Shown here: in pieces, positions 26,701 through 40,379 of the stretch
How positions within the stretch are numbered: position 1 is the first letter of the stretch
Layout: the number at the start of each line of letters is the position of its first letter
Origin: Galbula dea
Lineage: Eukaryota; Chordata; Aves; Piciformes; Galbulidae
Assembly: GCA_013399015.1 (NCBI GenBank)
Contig: VWZX01006814.1
Location: 4,004,699 to 4,068,698 of the forward strand
Direction: 5' to 3'
DNA length: 64,000 nucleotides
The notes under the pieces: model-generated
The model's input: the letters and a program-made list of their open reading frames with translations, nothing else
What the model was told of the DNA's origin: nothing
The model's database searches: none
Translations under genes and position numbers: made by a program

Positions 26701-29700
26701 TTGAGTTAGAGATGTCAGCAGCGGTTACCAGGGAAACTTCTAAAATTGCACTGGCAATGTCTCTGCTCAAATTCTATATTAGATCTTTGGGAAATGGCAT
26801 CAAGTGAACAGGCATAGATGGGGAAGGCAGCACTGTGTAAGGCTCAGGGCTCTTTTGCATGTAAGTAAAATAAAAATCCCTAAAGCTTCAGGACAATAGA
26901 AGATCTCTAGCTCTGCAGTCCTAAACCAGGAAAATAGTATGAATGAAGTAAAAAGCATTGGTTTTGCTAAAATTTCACACAGACAATAGCTTTAAAAAGA
27001 TTGTTTGTTAACCTCTATTTTTTGGTTTTCACTACTAAGCAAAGAAGGGTTGTTTTTAACAAGTAGTTCACAAAAATTGTTACTAGGAACTAATGGGAGA
27101 ATATACTCTGCTCTCTGCCACCCTGAGTCCTCCAAGCAAGGTTAGGCTATAGACAAGTTTAAATGCATGCAAAAGACATATTTAAATGCATGCTAATCAG
27201 AAAGAACATTTGAGATTAAAGCAAATGTCAGAAACCTCTAAAAAGGAGAGTTCCAATTGCACCTGAACAGGCTCTCTACCTAAGTACTGTAAGACCTCTG
27301 GCTGAATAGGTCTGAGCCACAAGCTTCTGCTGATTGGGATGATGTTTTAATCCTTACATATTTTCCCTATCCTGGTTCTCTTTTTTGTCTATTCATCATT
27401 GTCAGAGGATGGCCAAAGGACATTTATCAAACTGGTTGGTCTTGGGTCTGATCTGGCACAGCTGGCCTTTTGTAGAGACAAACGTGTCGTCCTGTGCTTG
27501 TGTGCCTTCTGGCCTAATGGGAAGTTGTCCATAGCTGGACTTGAGGTACAAATGTTTTCTACATATTACGTGTCCAAGCTGTGCATATTTCATTATTGTC
27601 TTCACCCACACAAGTCTGCTTTAAAATAAGAGCTATACTAAGGAGAAAGGTGTCTGTTTTATATTATGAACTAAAATAGATATTTCTGCATATAGGGCAA
27701 CTTTGCTTTCAAAGTGTATTGTCTGGCCAAGTAAGCCACATATATTTATGATCTGATAACATGTTATTGGATCAGCCTCTTGATTCAATAACATTTGTGT
27801 AAAGTACAGTTACATTTTAATACATGTTAAAAATACCTCTTCTTGCATGGTACTGACTGCAGACCACTGATATATTGATGAACTAACTTTTGCCACTTCC
27901 ATGCAAGTGCTCTAAGAACATAACCTAAACATATGAGGAATGTACACAGGAATATGGTCTGTATGCAGCTAGTGACAGATAATTGGCCAACTTCAGAACT
28001 TGGGAATATGCTGCTGTGAGAAGCTGATTACTATGCTGAATTCAGTCCATAAAGAGTACAAGTAATTAATCAGCATATGATTAATCAAACTCATCGTGTT
28101 CTGGATGTTATGTGTGAAACAGAAAGTGCCTTAAGTAGCAAATTCCTTTGGGGATGTAAGGAAGTTATTCTATCTGCTGCAACATGAAGAACAGTGGTGC
28201 TGCTGATAAGAAGAGGTGGATGGCTGCTGCAGCTCGCAATCCTGCTGCAGGAACAGATAGTGTTTTGCTTAATGTTGGTGTCCTGATATAGGAGGCTGAC
28301 TGTTCTTTTAAAACTTAGTGATCTGTGAAATTACTATCCATTCGAAACTATCAATAAAAGATCAATCCCTATTTTAATTTCACCTGCACTAAATTTTGTT
28401 TCTTTAGGATTTTAATATGACAGGATCCACTGACAGAGAGTGTTCCTGCAGGTCTAGTCCTGCAGAGCTGGCAGGAGCAGGGCTCTGAAGGTGAATGGTG
28501 AGGTACTGTGAAAGAAGCTTGTGGTTTTAAGAGCAACTTCAGGAGTATGTGGCGACCTCCTGATACCATTTCTTTGTGCTTCCTATTGTTTCACCAGGAA
28601 TAATTTTTTTATTCTTAATGTAAGAAGCTGGTGTCCTGAAAACTTCAGCTTTTGACTTGCATACATGCTGAAAGGGCTATTACAGTCTGTCTTAGTTTTT
28701 CCACAGCAGAGCGCTACTAATGATACAGCAGCTCCCATCCTAAGGAGCAGAGCTGACACAGAGATCAGCAATTCTGAGAAGCTGTGGGAACATTTAATGA
28801 GAAGTACAACAGCTAGTCATTCAATTGAACCAACCACAGCTTGTCATGCTGACAGCTCACAGGGAAGGGCAGATCATTGAGCCTATTTTGGCTTGCCAGT
28901 TGTTTGCCGTGGTTTGCTGGCTGCAAGCTGTCTAGCAGTATGGGACCTAACTTCATGTTTTCTTGACCCACCATTTCTTATGATGTCTTTATGCTTAGGT
29001 GTGGGGCAAAGGCAATGAAAGTGAAATAGTCCTTTTCCTCTGAGAAGCAAAACTGTTCTTTAGACAGAAAAGTGAAGAATGTTTTCCCCTAGTTGCCCAG
29101 AAAACTCTGCAGATGTTGTAGGGGCATTCAGCATCACTTGCATTTTTTTCTCAGACATAAACTGTATTTTAGGCATGGTTATTTGCAATACTCTAGTGTA
29201 GACAATAACAACACAAGGTTTTATGAAAACTTGGAGCTCTTAATTTAAATCCTACTTTTGTTTCTTGATCTTCACAAAGATGTGGAGAAATGCTGAGCAA
29301 ATGTGACTATATTATAAGATACTCCTGTTTCTCTAGGGTAATGTTTAATGATCAGTCAGTGACTGAGTTTACATACATTAAATATTTATTTTTTTTCTGT
29401 AGAGCTGAATAGGGAAATATGCTCACATTCCTGACAGATCACTAATTGGGTAACTGTGGATGCTTAGAGTATTTCTGAAGCAGCAGTTTTTCTCCGTGGT
29501 ATGTGTCTCATTAAGGATTTTACTGTTTGTATTCCAGAAATCATGAATTCTCCAGCTGGGGCTGGGGCTTTGATACGTTGTCATTTTGTATGCTTGAAAT
29601 GTAACTACATTACCTCTGTGTAATAAAAAGTGTCAGTTTGGATTTGGGGGTTTTTTTACATTTTTACAGTACCAGTTTCTGTTCATTTTCAGTGTTTGCA

Positions 29701-31100
29701 AAATCATGATTTTGTTGAAATCAGTGGGCTTCTGCTAGTCAGTCTGGCTATAGAAACAGGACTCTAACTTTGTGAGATGTGCGTGATTTCTTACTGCTCC
29801 TCTATTTCTTTAATTTCTGTGCTCAGGTTTCTGATCAAGGTGTTTCCTCAGACCTCTTGTTGCTGTTCTCAAACTAGGACCATTCTTCTGGCAGACACAA
29901 AGTAGCCTTGCCTTTTCTTCAGGGGAAGAAGAATCAGGTAGTGACTGGCAGCCAAGGGAATGAATCCTTTCTACCTGCTGATACTGAGTGGTCTGACACC
30001 AGCACCAATCTCCATTTCCCATCTCATCTGTCCCTGGGATATTTCTGGGGAATGTCTCATCTGTCCTGGGTTGAATTCTGCCCCAGACACAGTCCCCTCC
30101 ACTGCTACTAGCAACAGGATTAGCTTCCAAGTTGGATTGTCCTGTTCAGGAGGGGCTCAGTGAATGATCACATATTTCTCCTTCTCAGGAGAGCTATTTT
30201 ATCTACTGTTAATTTTAAGTTCTGCTCCACCTCCAGTTCAGGAGTCTAAGAAATACCTTACCTCTTTCTTTTCTTCAGCTTTCAGGTGGAAAATAATACT
30301 CAAATAGCACACACATGCTAAATCTCCCACTTGTTTGCAAAAAGCCCTGAGATGCTGAAATATGGAACTCTTCAGAGAAGGATATTTATTTATACTGTGC
30401 TTTATTCTTGTAATGTTACCCTTAAGTGTGCACCATTTTCTGCTCTGAATGTTACTGCACAGTCTAAATGCCACTTTAACATTGAAGTTGAACTCGAGTC
30501 TTTGAAAGAATTTTCCCTAATGGAATTTTAAATATAGATAAATGAACATATCATATGCTAAGTCCTTTTTTTTTAGCTTTGGTTAATCTTAATTATTTGC
30601 TTAGTTATGACTGGTTCTTTTTCTTGGCACATTAATGATATTTATATATGGAGCACCCTGAGGAGTCTTCATAGACATAATATTTGAAGTCACAAAGGGT
30701 CAAAGCTGCCATTCTAAAAGCTCAGTTCAGAGTTGCATTAATGACATCCATAGTTAGTCACTTCTGAGGTCACATTCTGGCAGGTTTACTTATCTTTGTA
30801 GCCCTTGAGTAGTCTATTTAATGACTGCTGCTTTTTTATGAAAAGAAAAAAGAAAGAAAGACAGATTCTTTGGCACTTTCATCTTTAAAAATATTTAATA
30901 TTTATACTATCAAAGTAAAAACTTCCTTAAGGTAGTAACAACTGAAATCATTCAAACTATTCCTGCAAGAGGTAAGCTGTCAGTCTGATGGTCCCCTTTC
31001 AAGTATCCCTTGCTCATTAACTTGCCCATCTCCCTGCTTGTTTCTTGATTTATCTGCCTTGAAGCTTTTAGCTCATATGAATCTCTCTCTAGCCTGTAAG
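14711..31100. other. Gene-poor intergenic DNA
   Basis: No convincing coding exon, RNA gene or recognisable transposon was found. Items inside are two adjacent palindromes at 22495-22515, a homeodomain-like inverted repeat at 28065-28085, and an isolated exon-like segment at 16596-16664; these are discussed as findings. The long reverse-strand frame at 18695-19120 has no recognisable domain. GC content rises slightly around 22.9-24.0 kb, without a CpG island. Confidence 0.55.
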
Positions 31101-31200
31101 GTTTCTCTGGGTTTTTTTGTTGATGGTGGTGGTGGTTTTTTGTTTTGGTGTGGTTTTTTGTGAAGCAAAGGTTATTTGGGGGGGGTGTTTATTTTTTTAT
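31101..31200. repeat. G/T-rich low-complexity tract
   Basis: The + strand is almost entirely G and T, with a (GGT)n patch (TGGTGGTGGTGG), TTTTTTGTTTTGG blocks and a run of nine G near 31178. It belongs with the similar tracts at 1272, 8594, 37910, 50683 and 60344. Confidence 0.8.
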
Positions 31201-34200
31201 TTGCCTAAGCCAGTGAAGCAGTCCACATTTATAGCGTTAGCCTTAAAAGCAAGATTTTTCCTTTATAATTACATCCTCTTAGCTATACAGTAGCACATCC
31301 ATCTACTCTTGTGCTTATTTGTGAAATGTAACAGCATAGAAGGCTCACACATGTAACTGAACCGAGTCATTTCTTGTTGCTTTCATTACTTTGTTAGAAT
31401 ACTTTTCTTACGGTCAGATACATACAGAGGATATCCGGCCTCAGGTTGTTCTGTTTCAGCATAATCTAGTGAATCAATAGTTTCTATGAATAGTTTTAAT
31501 GCTAAAGTGCGCATTCATGGCTCTAATGTTATTAGCAAGTGGTTTTCAAGGCCTGAATTATGAAATGGGTCTCACTGTGCTTTTTGGAGTAGAGCTCAGT
31601 GAAAGTGCAGGAACGTTGTGAGCTGTTTCTGCAGAGGCTTCTTTTTCTTTTTTGAGTCTTCAACTATTAAATACATTGTCTGAGCTTGAGTAGTCAATTT
31701 ATTTTGATAGAATCAGGTGAATTTAAGCTGATTTATGTATCTAAATGTAATGTTTACTTTGCGTCCATGGGACTGAGAAATTTTTCATCACTTCACACGG
31801 ATAGATGAATAGATAGTTATACATCTGCAAATGAATCACAAATAGATTTACATAATGTCACTGAAAAATTGCCAAGTAAACCCTGGGAGCCCCCTAACAG
31901 AATAATCGTGCAAAGATCACCACTGCTGTCCACTCTGCCGTGGTGTCCTGATGCCAACAATGTCAGATTTCCAGTAACTCATACAATAACCCTGCTGCAA
32001 GTCAGTATGAGGTGCAATGGGATTATTTTTACTGTTTGAATGAACAAGAGAAACACTGGCTTTGATAGACTTCTCTCTTAACTTTTATTTATTTTTTTTA
32101 GAATGTAATTCCTTTATTTAATAAAGCATGTGGGAGTCACACCCAACTTCATCACACATTACAGAAACTGTTTGACAAGACAGTGGAGTAAACCCAAAAT
32201 GCAGGTTGCAGTGTGTTTACAAAATCTGGGCAGGAAGTGATGTTTCAGCTCCTGTAGCAGCATTGCTGTGGTACCTCTAAAGGGTGACAAAAGCCCCCAA
32301 AACCAAACCAATCAAACAAAAAGCCACTGAAGAGAGATAACTTTTCTTTCTTAAGACTTCAGATGAATGGATGGGGTTTGATGCTTGTCAGCTTGCCAGT
32401 TTCTTCCCTTTATCAGCTTACCTATTCATGGTCTCTAAAATTTCATGGTGAAGAAAAAACCAAAAACTGAAGGGGCCTGCTATGTTTTCTAGTTGAGAAA
32501 TGTGCATTCAGACAGGTGTTCACAGGCAGCTCTGACAGCTTTGCCATCCATAAATAGATGGTTCCTATGTAGAAGTCTGGAAACCTGAGAGCAGAATGGG
32601 ACCCTATGTCTTCAGCATGGAGGTTGTATTTATTGACTGATACCTAGAAACTAAGCTGTAATGATTCTACTTTCAAACTAAAAATGGAAGTTATATAATG
32701 AAATCTCTGAATTTTGCTGCTTCTAGGAAACTTAACATTTTGCCTAGCTCCACTATCATGTATCCTAAAGCAAGTAAGTTTTTTTTTCATTTCTTTTTCC
32801 TGGAAATATTTACCATTTAAGATACATGTTGTCTTGGGGGAAAAAGGTGTTGTTTCATTCTGCATGGCTTTTGGGAAAGGTAATACTTACAGTAGAGTAA
32901 GTCCACTTTTTCCTCCTTTTTATTTTAATGCTTTGTCAGGAAACACTGATGCCCCTGTACCATCACTTAATGGTTTTGTCTGTTTCTAAAGAGGTCAGAA
33001 AAAGTTATATTTCCTTCTGCTTAATTTTTAGAACTTATTTTTGTTCCACTGTGTATTATTTCAAATGGTGGCATACACTTTTCACTCTGTTTTTGGTTTG
33101 TGCTCTTCTTGAAAGCAGTGTTCTGTTCTGCACGTTGCTCTGTAATCTTCTTAAGTCGTCATTTCACTTACACTGTAAATAGAAGTCCATTTGTGTAATT
33201 AATGATTTTGTTATTACAGGAACTGTTTTTTCCCCTTTAATTTAATTTCTCATATTCATTGATGTCAAACTTGCTGTCTTTAGCCTAGTGCCATCCCACA
33301 TAATGTGTTTAGGGATCTGCTTCTTACTGAAGACAAGGTTGAGACTTTCAGGTAAGCAGCTACACTTTCAACCTTATACTGGTGAACAAAATTCTCCTGA
33401 AAGTGGAAATCAAATAACTGAGCAACAGTGTTTGCCCAAGCCCCTGTCTCTGAGGGAGCATGAGTTTCCCAGTGCTATTACTCCGATGTAGGAGTTAATC
33501 CCCAAATCTAATGTACAGACCAGCAGTCTCTTAATTCTCTTCTCACAAGTGTAGGAAGGAGTAAGAAGCAAAGCTCACAAATGAAGGGATGGAGTGCAAG
33601 GGGAATCAACAACTGTCTTGTAGGAGGAAAAGACAAAACATGGAAGGAAACCACAGCAAAGCAAAAGGTAATAATAGCAGTGATCCCAAAAAGGAGCAGA
33701 ATTTTAAAAATCAAATGATACTAAATGCTAGACCACAACACTGGAAAACTCACATTGTCAATGTGTGCTTGTAAAAAAGAGGGAATCTTAGAAGGGTGGT
33801 TTGTATTTGACTTTTACCCTCTGTATCAATTTTTCTCTGACAAGAAAGTGCTTTCTGGTACTGACAAATGAGCCTGCAGCCTTTTCAGTTCTCATTGTGG
33901 CATATGGACTTTCACCAAACATGAAATCTGTCTCTTTGATTGGATAACCTGGCTAGGCTATCTAATACGAAGAAACATACACAGTCTCTGCCCCAAGTTT
34001 TTTTCTTCCTTAGCCATAGCTAAAGCAATCCAGAATATCCCAAAACTGAGGTGGAAGAAGACGAAAGTAGTTCCAACTTTCCTCTAAAACTGTTCAGTGT
34101 TGGGCTTTAATTTCCTGCAAGATGGAAAATGTCTCCTTATTCCATTGTATACAGGAAAGTGGTTTCAGGAAGTACAATTTTTAATTTTCTGCCTGCTGTA

Positions 34201-37200
34201 AGGAAAATACATCTGTGGTTTTCTCTTGGATCAGTCACACACCTGATTGAAATGCATGCATTTTTCAGTAGATTGATATTTAATTTCTTTTCAGTCCCCA
34301 TATCTGAATTTGATATTTTGTATTAAAAAGGAATTACCCCAAACCTTTCATTATAATGAAAAGGCAGAAACTGAGAGCTGTCAGACACTGAGGTAACCAT
34401 AGTCTTTTATGACCCTGTCTTGCCCTTTACAAAAGCCAGCTTAAGTTGGTTCGAACTGCCTGTGATTGCTCATCTTTTCTAGTCATTACTTCCTGCATAC
34501 ACAGAGCAGAAGAAAAGTCTTGTGCCAAAGAAGATTAATGAAAATCTACATTACACTTCATTCAAAGCATCTGCCTGCTTTGCAAGTCATGCACTGGCAC
34601 ACATACTAATTAGAGCAGAACAAAATGTGCCTTTTTTTTTCCTTTCTTTTGGGGAGGAAATTGAAAACCAAGAAGCTATTTTCTTCCTAATTTTTTTTAA
34701 ATGGTCACACCAGCTGTGCACATTAATATCTCATGTGCAATGTGCATTTTGTAACTGAGACTGCTGCAGGGGTTAAATTAATAGTTCTGCTTTCTCAGAA
34801 AAGCACAATATAACAATCATCTTTGAAAAGGGAGAAATCTACTTTTCTGTGATTGAAAAAGTTGAAACAATCACTAAAAATATATCTGCATCCTGAAAGA
34901 ATCCTGTGATGCTCTTGCATGTAGTGCTATATACTACTAGCTGCTGACTAAGGGGGAAAACAGATGGTATGTGGTAACTAATTTTTACAGTGGGAATAAA
35001 ACACAGGTAACAATATGCCTATTAGCAGGGAGGTCTGCTGAGGAATATCCTGAAATTGCAGAATGAAATGTACAGTAAAACGTGCTCATTCTGAGCTGAC
35101 TTTCCTGCCTCGTGGCTGGGAAGGGACAGAAAGGGAGGAAGGCAGCTAAAAGTGAAGTTGTATAACCAGTGCAGGTGTTGCACTTGGACAAACGCTCCTG
35201 GTCCCCTTGCATGCCTGTTGGTTGCATGCTGTTCTCAGAGGCAGGGTAAATCCAGCACATCAACCCTGTGCATGTTCCTGGGCAAGGCCTTCCCTTTGGC
35301 AGGGGGAAATCCCTTTGCTGTGGAGACCAGGATCCAGGAGGTGCAGGTGAGATGCAATGGAGCATTGCGGTCATCCAAGGGAAGTCAGCAGAGGTCCTTT
35401 GAATATAGAGGATCACCCAGTCCTCCGTTCAGGTATAAATAGCTAAAAGTCAATAAGGACATAATTGCACACGGTAGAGAAGAAAGTGCTGATTCTAGGC
35501 AGTCAGTTTAACATTTGGGAGAAGATTTCTGGAAAAGAATTTACCACTGAATGTATGTATATATTAAAAAAAAAGGGGGGGGGGGACACGGCATAATTGC
35601 ACTCCCAGGTATCCACTTCAAGGAGATGGATGTGTCTGAAAGAAAACTTTACAGAGCTCTTCATCTAGCTTGCTACATGGCAGGATAACATCGTTCAGTC
35701 TGTCATTTTTTTTTGCCATCAAAAGGCCATGAAATTCAAAGAAATGTGTTCTTTATACATTATTCAGTGTAGCTTTCTAGTTCCCATACTTTGTAAATAG
35801 TACTTTTGGGGGTTTCGAAATGATGAGAAGACATGGGCTGGCCAGTTTTCATTAGACAACCTTACAATTTTCAGCGGAACACAGAACAATTCTGCAATGC
35901 TATAGAAAAAAGAGTAGAGGATGAGGAACATAATCACCCATTTTTCCTAAGCCTGTGGCTACAAAAAAAGACCCTTCTGTCAGCAAAATGTAGTTTGAGT
36001 GAAAAATCAGAGTACATTAGCTATGTGGCTCCAATTTTGTATGTAAATTGCTTCTCAGTATTAGTGCTTTGGTGACAAGCAAAGAATGTAATTCTGTTTT
36101 GAGCTTGTTATCTGATGATAAGTCTTTGTGCTCTTGGCTCCTTAACTTGTCACCACTGTGGTGAGATCGATTGCTTCTTAAGTGCTTCAAGTCATAAGAT
36201 ATTTAGCATATATTCATTAAAACTCCTTATTTTCCCCATTAATATTTTTAAAGTAACTCCCTAGGGTTTTGGGTTCCCCTGGGGTCTAAAGATAATTTTC
36301 AAGGACTTGTTTCAATAAATTGTTAGAAGTATTTGCTTAGCATTATTTTTTTTTTTTGGTGGGGGGAGATTGTTGCTTTTCTCCAATTCCACTGAACTTG
36401 CAGGCCTTAGGAAGACATCCAGATTGTTTTACACTTCAATAAATTGTTCTGGAAGTTTTTAGGTCAAAAAGATGAAATTGATTCCACCTCAGAAATTCAT
36501 GACATAGATATCTATCTTTGGGTTATAAAACCTGGGCCCAGAAAATAAAACCTGATAGCTTGGGTTGTCCATCTTAGTGAAGTCAAGTCAGAGAAATATT
36601 AATATTGATAGCTATGAAGAAATTGTGGGGAGAGGAGTAAACGCTAGAGAATGACAGAAAATATCTGAGGTAGAACAGATTGTTAACAGTGCCTTGAGTG
36701 CAGAAAAATAGCCACTTGCCCCAAGTACATTTAGGTTGGAAATTAGACCTTTTTTAATGACAAAAGACTTTGGTATTCCTAATGTTTTTATAATGCAGCA
36801 GCAAGAGCAAACTACCCAACAGGTGTTAGACTGACTAATGATGAATTTACATTGGGGAAGTTCAAACATTTTTCTTGCAATTGTAGGCAGCTTATGCTCA
36901 GGGACCCAAAATCCCTGTTCAGGCCTAAGTTTCCAGAAGCTTTGGATCTCATGCAAATGTTAAAAGCAAAGTTTTGTGCTGAAGGAAGCAGATCCTAGAT
37001 TGCAGTAATGTGGCATTTACAGAGTTCAGGTTCTGTCATACGCTGTCTGTTTCACAGAGTAAAGTGGGAAAGAAGGAAAACACTTGTTTTTTGCAGAAGT
37101 GCCAACACAAGAAATTTGAAATGATGCTAAAAGAATTTGTAACTTTCCATAGCATATCTTCATTTCTGCAGCTGCCATTTTCTTCCAATACAAATAAGCC

Positions 37201-37909
37201 ATCCCCAGTAAAACTGCTGGTAACCAGAACCATGTTGATGCAGGGTGAAAATAGATTTACATCTAAGAAGAGAGACTCCTCAATGATACATGTTCAAGTG
37301 TAAGTTCAGTGTTTCTTTTAATGGTGTTCAAGAGTTTGAAGAATGAAGCTGCATTGAAGGGGTGGCTTGACAATGACATCTTTTATTGCTACATAGACTT
37401 CATGGGCTTGCAACCAACCATGGTTTCATGATAGAAACTAAGATATTATTATGTTTAGAAAGTTATAGGGCTTTTTCGGATGGAGTGTGGAATTAGCCTT
37501 TCCCCCTTTTTCCCCAAATGTTGTTATATCATGATACAAAATGAAGTGTATGAATATAAACAAGTACACCATCAAATTCAAACCCAGTGCATAGTCCGAA
37601 GAGGCAGTTAGAACAAAGCAGGATTTTCTTGCTCAGGGTCAGTCATAAGGTCTATAAATGTAAGAAGGGGCTAGTCTATTACTAGGCACTATTTTTCATG
37701 AGTATGAGTAAAGAACTTCTGGGAATGGTTCTGACAAAGAGTATTCTCAGAATTGGAAGACAGCATCCTATCACAGTAGGTACACCTTCAGAGAGAGCGT
37801 TTCAGGGCTTTAAACACTGACACTATCTTCTGTATTAAACTCTCCCACTGCAGCTGGGGAAAAGGATACAAGTTCTCTGTAGTTTCAACACTTAAATACC
37901 AAAAAAAAG
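31201..37909. other. Gene-poor intergenic DNA
   Basis: No coding gene or transposon was recognised. An exon-like segment with good splice signals (33284-33351) is treated as a low-weight finding. A homopolymer junction (A9 then G11) is at 35566-35585. The open frames at 34985-35416 and 36612-36956 on the reverse strand show no family features. Confidence 0.55.
35566..35585. repeat. Adjacent A9 and G11 homopolymers
   Basis: Nine A are followed directly by eleven G. Such a junction is prone to length variation and sequencing error. Confidence 0.85.
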
Positions 37910-37985
37910 TGGGGTTTTGTTTGTGTTTTTTGTTTATTTGGGGTTTTTTGTTTTGTATTGGATTTGTTTGTTTGTTTGTTTTTAC
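37910..37985. repeat. G/T-rich low-complexity tract with (GTTT)n
   Basis: The + strand consists of T and G after about 37910 (GGGGTTTTGTTTGTG, then GGGGTTTTTTG) and ends in five GTTT-type units. Confidence 0.8.
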
Positions 37986-39770
37986 TTTTTCATTTCCTTG
38001 TGCTGCTGAGGGTGAGAGTAGGCAGATGCCAAGCCATAGGTGCTACAATACCTATTTCTGAACTCATATTTTATCTTGCACAACAAAGAGCCGTAGGGCA
38101 ACTGAAGTTTGGGCCCTACAGTATACTTAGCATTGCCCAGGATGAGCAATATCAAAGCTATACATTTGATTTCTGAACAAGCTGGGATTGCTGCAACAAG
38201 TGAAGAACAAGAAGTACGTTTGCTAAAACCTGCTCCCATGTGTCATGCAAAGGCAGCCTAGAATTAGGCATATCTGAAGAATTTAGGCCTGTAAACCTGT
38301 AGGAGGCTGCTTAGGATAACAAGTAAATCCAGATTAAAATATTTAAACTTTTAAGTATCTGAACATTAATGCATAAATTTGAAGCCCTGGAAATCTGTTT
38401 GTCAGCCTGAGTGTAAGGTAAGGTGAGATAGTTATACCATAGTATTTCCTCTGCACTTTCAATGCTGTATTTTACTTCTGTCAGAATCAATTGCTGAGCC
38501 TTTTTAAAGTGTTTATTTAATTGTCTCAGTTACTGTTGCAGATTCATATATAATAATCTCCTTGCTAGAAAGCAATCCGTAAGAAAGCAGTTGTGTTCTT
38601 AGTTTCTGCATCTTAAAAAGTGCTTGAAAAAGAAAAGTCTGTAGATATTATTAAAAGATATGGATTTAACTGTGAAATAGCAGGAATATATCAAGCTTGC
38701 TCACTTAGGAAATGCTGAGACTATAACTGTAGAAGTGTTACCATATATGTGGTTTTGTCTTTCATATGTGTCCAGTTGGCTTTGGAGACAACTAGCTGTG
38801 ATAGAGCTCTTAAGTGGAAACACAATGTTGGGATGAGTCGTTGTGTTTTCTTGTGTCCTTCCTTGGATGTTATGGACTTAAATGAAAATGAGCTGATCTG
38901 GCTTTGGCTGTGAGTGTAAGATTGGTCAAAAATATAATTCTACCCCAGAAATGGACCTCACTCTTCAAATTTAGCCTCAAATTCTCACATTACTTAGTAT
39001 GTGAATAAGAAGACAGTGTAGGCCTGAACTATTGTTTATTGTTTTTTTAAATAGTGAGCTTAGTGCTAGTGTAAGCCTAGAAACAGAGAGAGAGAATTTG
39101 TCACCTCATAGTGTAGTCAGATTAATGCAGACTGGAAAAGCCTAGTTCCTTCTGATCTAATAAAATGATGCTTTGTCTGGAAGAAGGTGTAAAATTACTT
39201 CCTATTTATCCACACCCCTGCTGAGACTAAAATTAACCTAAAGAGGTGCTTAATGGCACCTACTAAGCCATCATATTAAGTAAAGGGCTTTATAACTCAT
39301 TTACTCATTCATTTGCTTTCCAGGAAAGCACCTTTTATTTGTCATTATTTATTTTATTTGACACTGTTGAAATGATCTATACTAATAACTCTCACATCAC
39401 TGCTGACTTCCAGTATTTTTCTGGAAACCGTTCCCACACTGTTCTTGGCTATATATATTTGTGTATATATATATATATATCTATCTTTTAATGAAAGTGG
39501 TGCTGGCAAAACATCTCCTGCCATCACAGACACTGACAGCTGAGGCAGCCTGGAAATGCCAGTTAATTTGGCCATTACAAATTTTATACTAAATTTTGTC
39601 TCCTTTTCAGGGGAGATGCAAGGATAAAGTAAAAGAAGGGAAAAGGCTGGCCAGTGGGAGATACTATAAGGGTCTGCTTAGAATAACTTAACCAAGGAAA
39701 AAAAAATCTAACTAAACACATTGATGAAATATGCTGAAGATGATTTGTGCTAATTAATATTAATTCTTTG
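37986..39770. other. Intergenic DNA upstream of the small-ORF candidate
   Basis: No exon or transposon was recognised. An AT dinucleotide microsatellite lies at 39450-39482. If the small ORF at 39794 is real, its upstream non-coding exon could lie here or further away; I could not identify one. Confidence 0.5.
39450..39482. repeat. (AT)n microsatellite, interrupted
   Basis: ATATATATTTGTG is followed by about ten AT units. Confidence 0.85.
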
Positions 39771-39793
39771 CTTACTTTTTAGCTTCTTTCAGT

Positions 39794-39937
39794 ATGACAT
39801 TTTCTGAAGATTTCACAGATACCATGGAATACCGCACCAAAGGAGCAGAGAATGATAACCAGTCTCTTCATAGTCTCCTGTTTACATTAACACTCTTATT
39901 CTTCTTGTATGTCATAGTGAAATTGGTGCTGCTTTAA
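39794..39937 (+). CDS. Candidate small membrane protein, 47 residues, unrecognised
   Basis: The frame from ATG 39794 to TAA 39935-39937 encodes 47 residues. Residues 1-24 are polar (start MTFSEDFTDT, then MEYRTKGAENDNQS). Residues 25-47 are one hydrophobic segment (LHSLLFTLTLLFFLYVIVK, then LVLL) that runs to the C-terminus, the layout of a tail-anchored or phospholamban/regulin-like micropeptide; I see no sequence match to a named one. A T-rich tract with AG at 39781-39782 and again at 39791-39792 gives a good splice acceptor just before the ATG, and the second ATG (39824, residue 11) is in an ACCATGG Kozak context, giving a 37-residue alternative. A possible AATAAA lies at 40374-40379. T-rich DNA readily encodes Leu/Phe runs, so chance remains a serious alternative. 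Confidence 0.3.
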   Translation: MTFSEDFTDTMEYRTKGAENDNQSLHSLLFTLTLLFFLYVIVKLVLL

Positions 39938-40373
39938 ATGCATGAGAAAAAATGATATTTGTGACAGAAGGGTAAAGTTCAGCAGAGGATTGTACCGAAA
40001 TGGATGCGCCGGATAAGAATCTGCACAGGTACAGCAACATTTTCAGGGGTCTGTTTCCCCATTTTTAGCATCATATTTTAACTAGAACCGAAAAACCTGT
40101 CTGTGTAAGGCTTCAATTTACTTTATCTCTCTTCATATATACAATTGAAAACTGGTGGATTTCTCACTGAGTAAAGATGATTTACATATTCTTGTTTCCT
40201 GACTTCATGTAGTACAAATCCCCTTGTGCTTCTTTCTAGCCATTTCAGTAATGCTCACAGCTATAGACATGTCTTTGACAGAAGCCTGAGGGGTGCACAT
40301 GCCTTTTGCTTACGCGGCCACATTTTTCCTAGCAACTTTTATCTTTTGTTTTCCTGTGTTGCTCTCTACAAGT

Positions 40374-40379
40374 AATAAA
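40374..40379 (+). promoter_or_regulatory. Possible poly(A) signal for the small-ORF candidate
   Basis: AATAAA lies about 440 bases after the candidate stop codon and is followed by further A residues, which could also mislead oligo-dT priming. Its use is untested. Confidence 0.3.

Noticed and set aside
34440..34465. GGTTCGAACTG, which resembles a tRNA B box
   Set aside because: The remainder of the box does not match, no A box lies at the right distance upstream, and no cloverleaf can be drawn.
34985..35416. 143-codon reverse-strand frame overlapping a 96-codon forward frame
   Set aside because: Overlapping frames on both strands in a locally GC-richer stretch are expected by chance; no family features in either.
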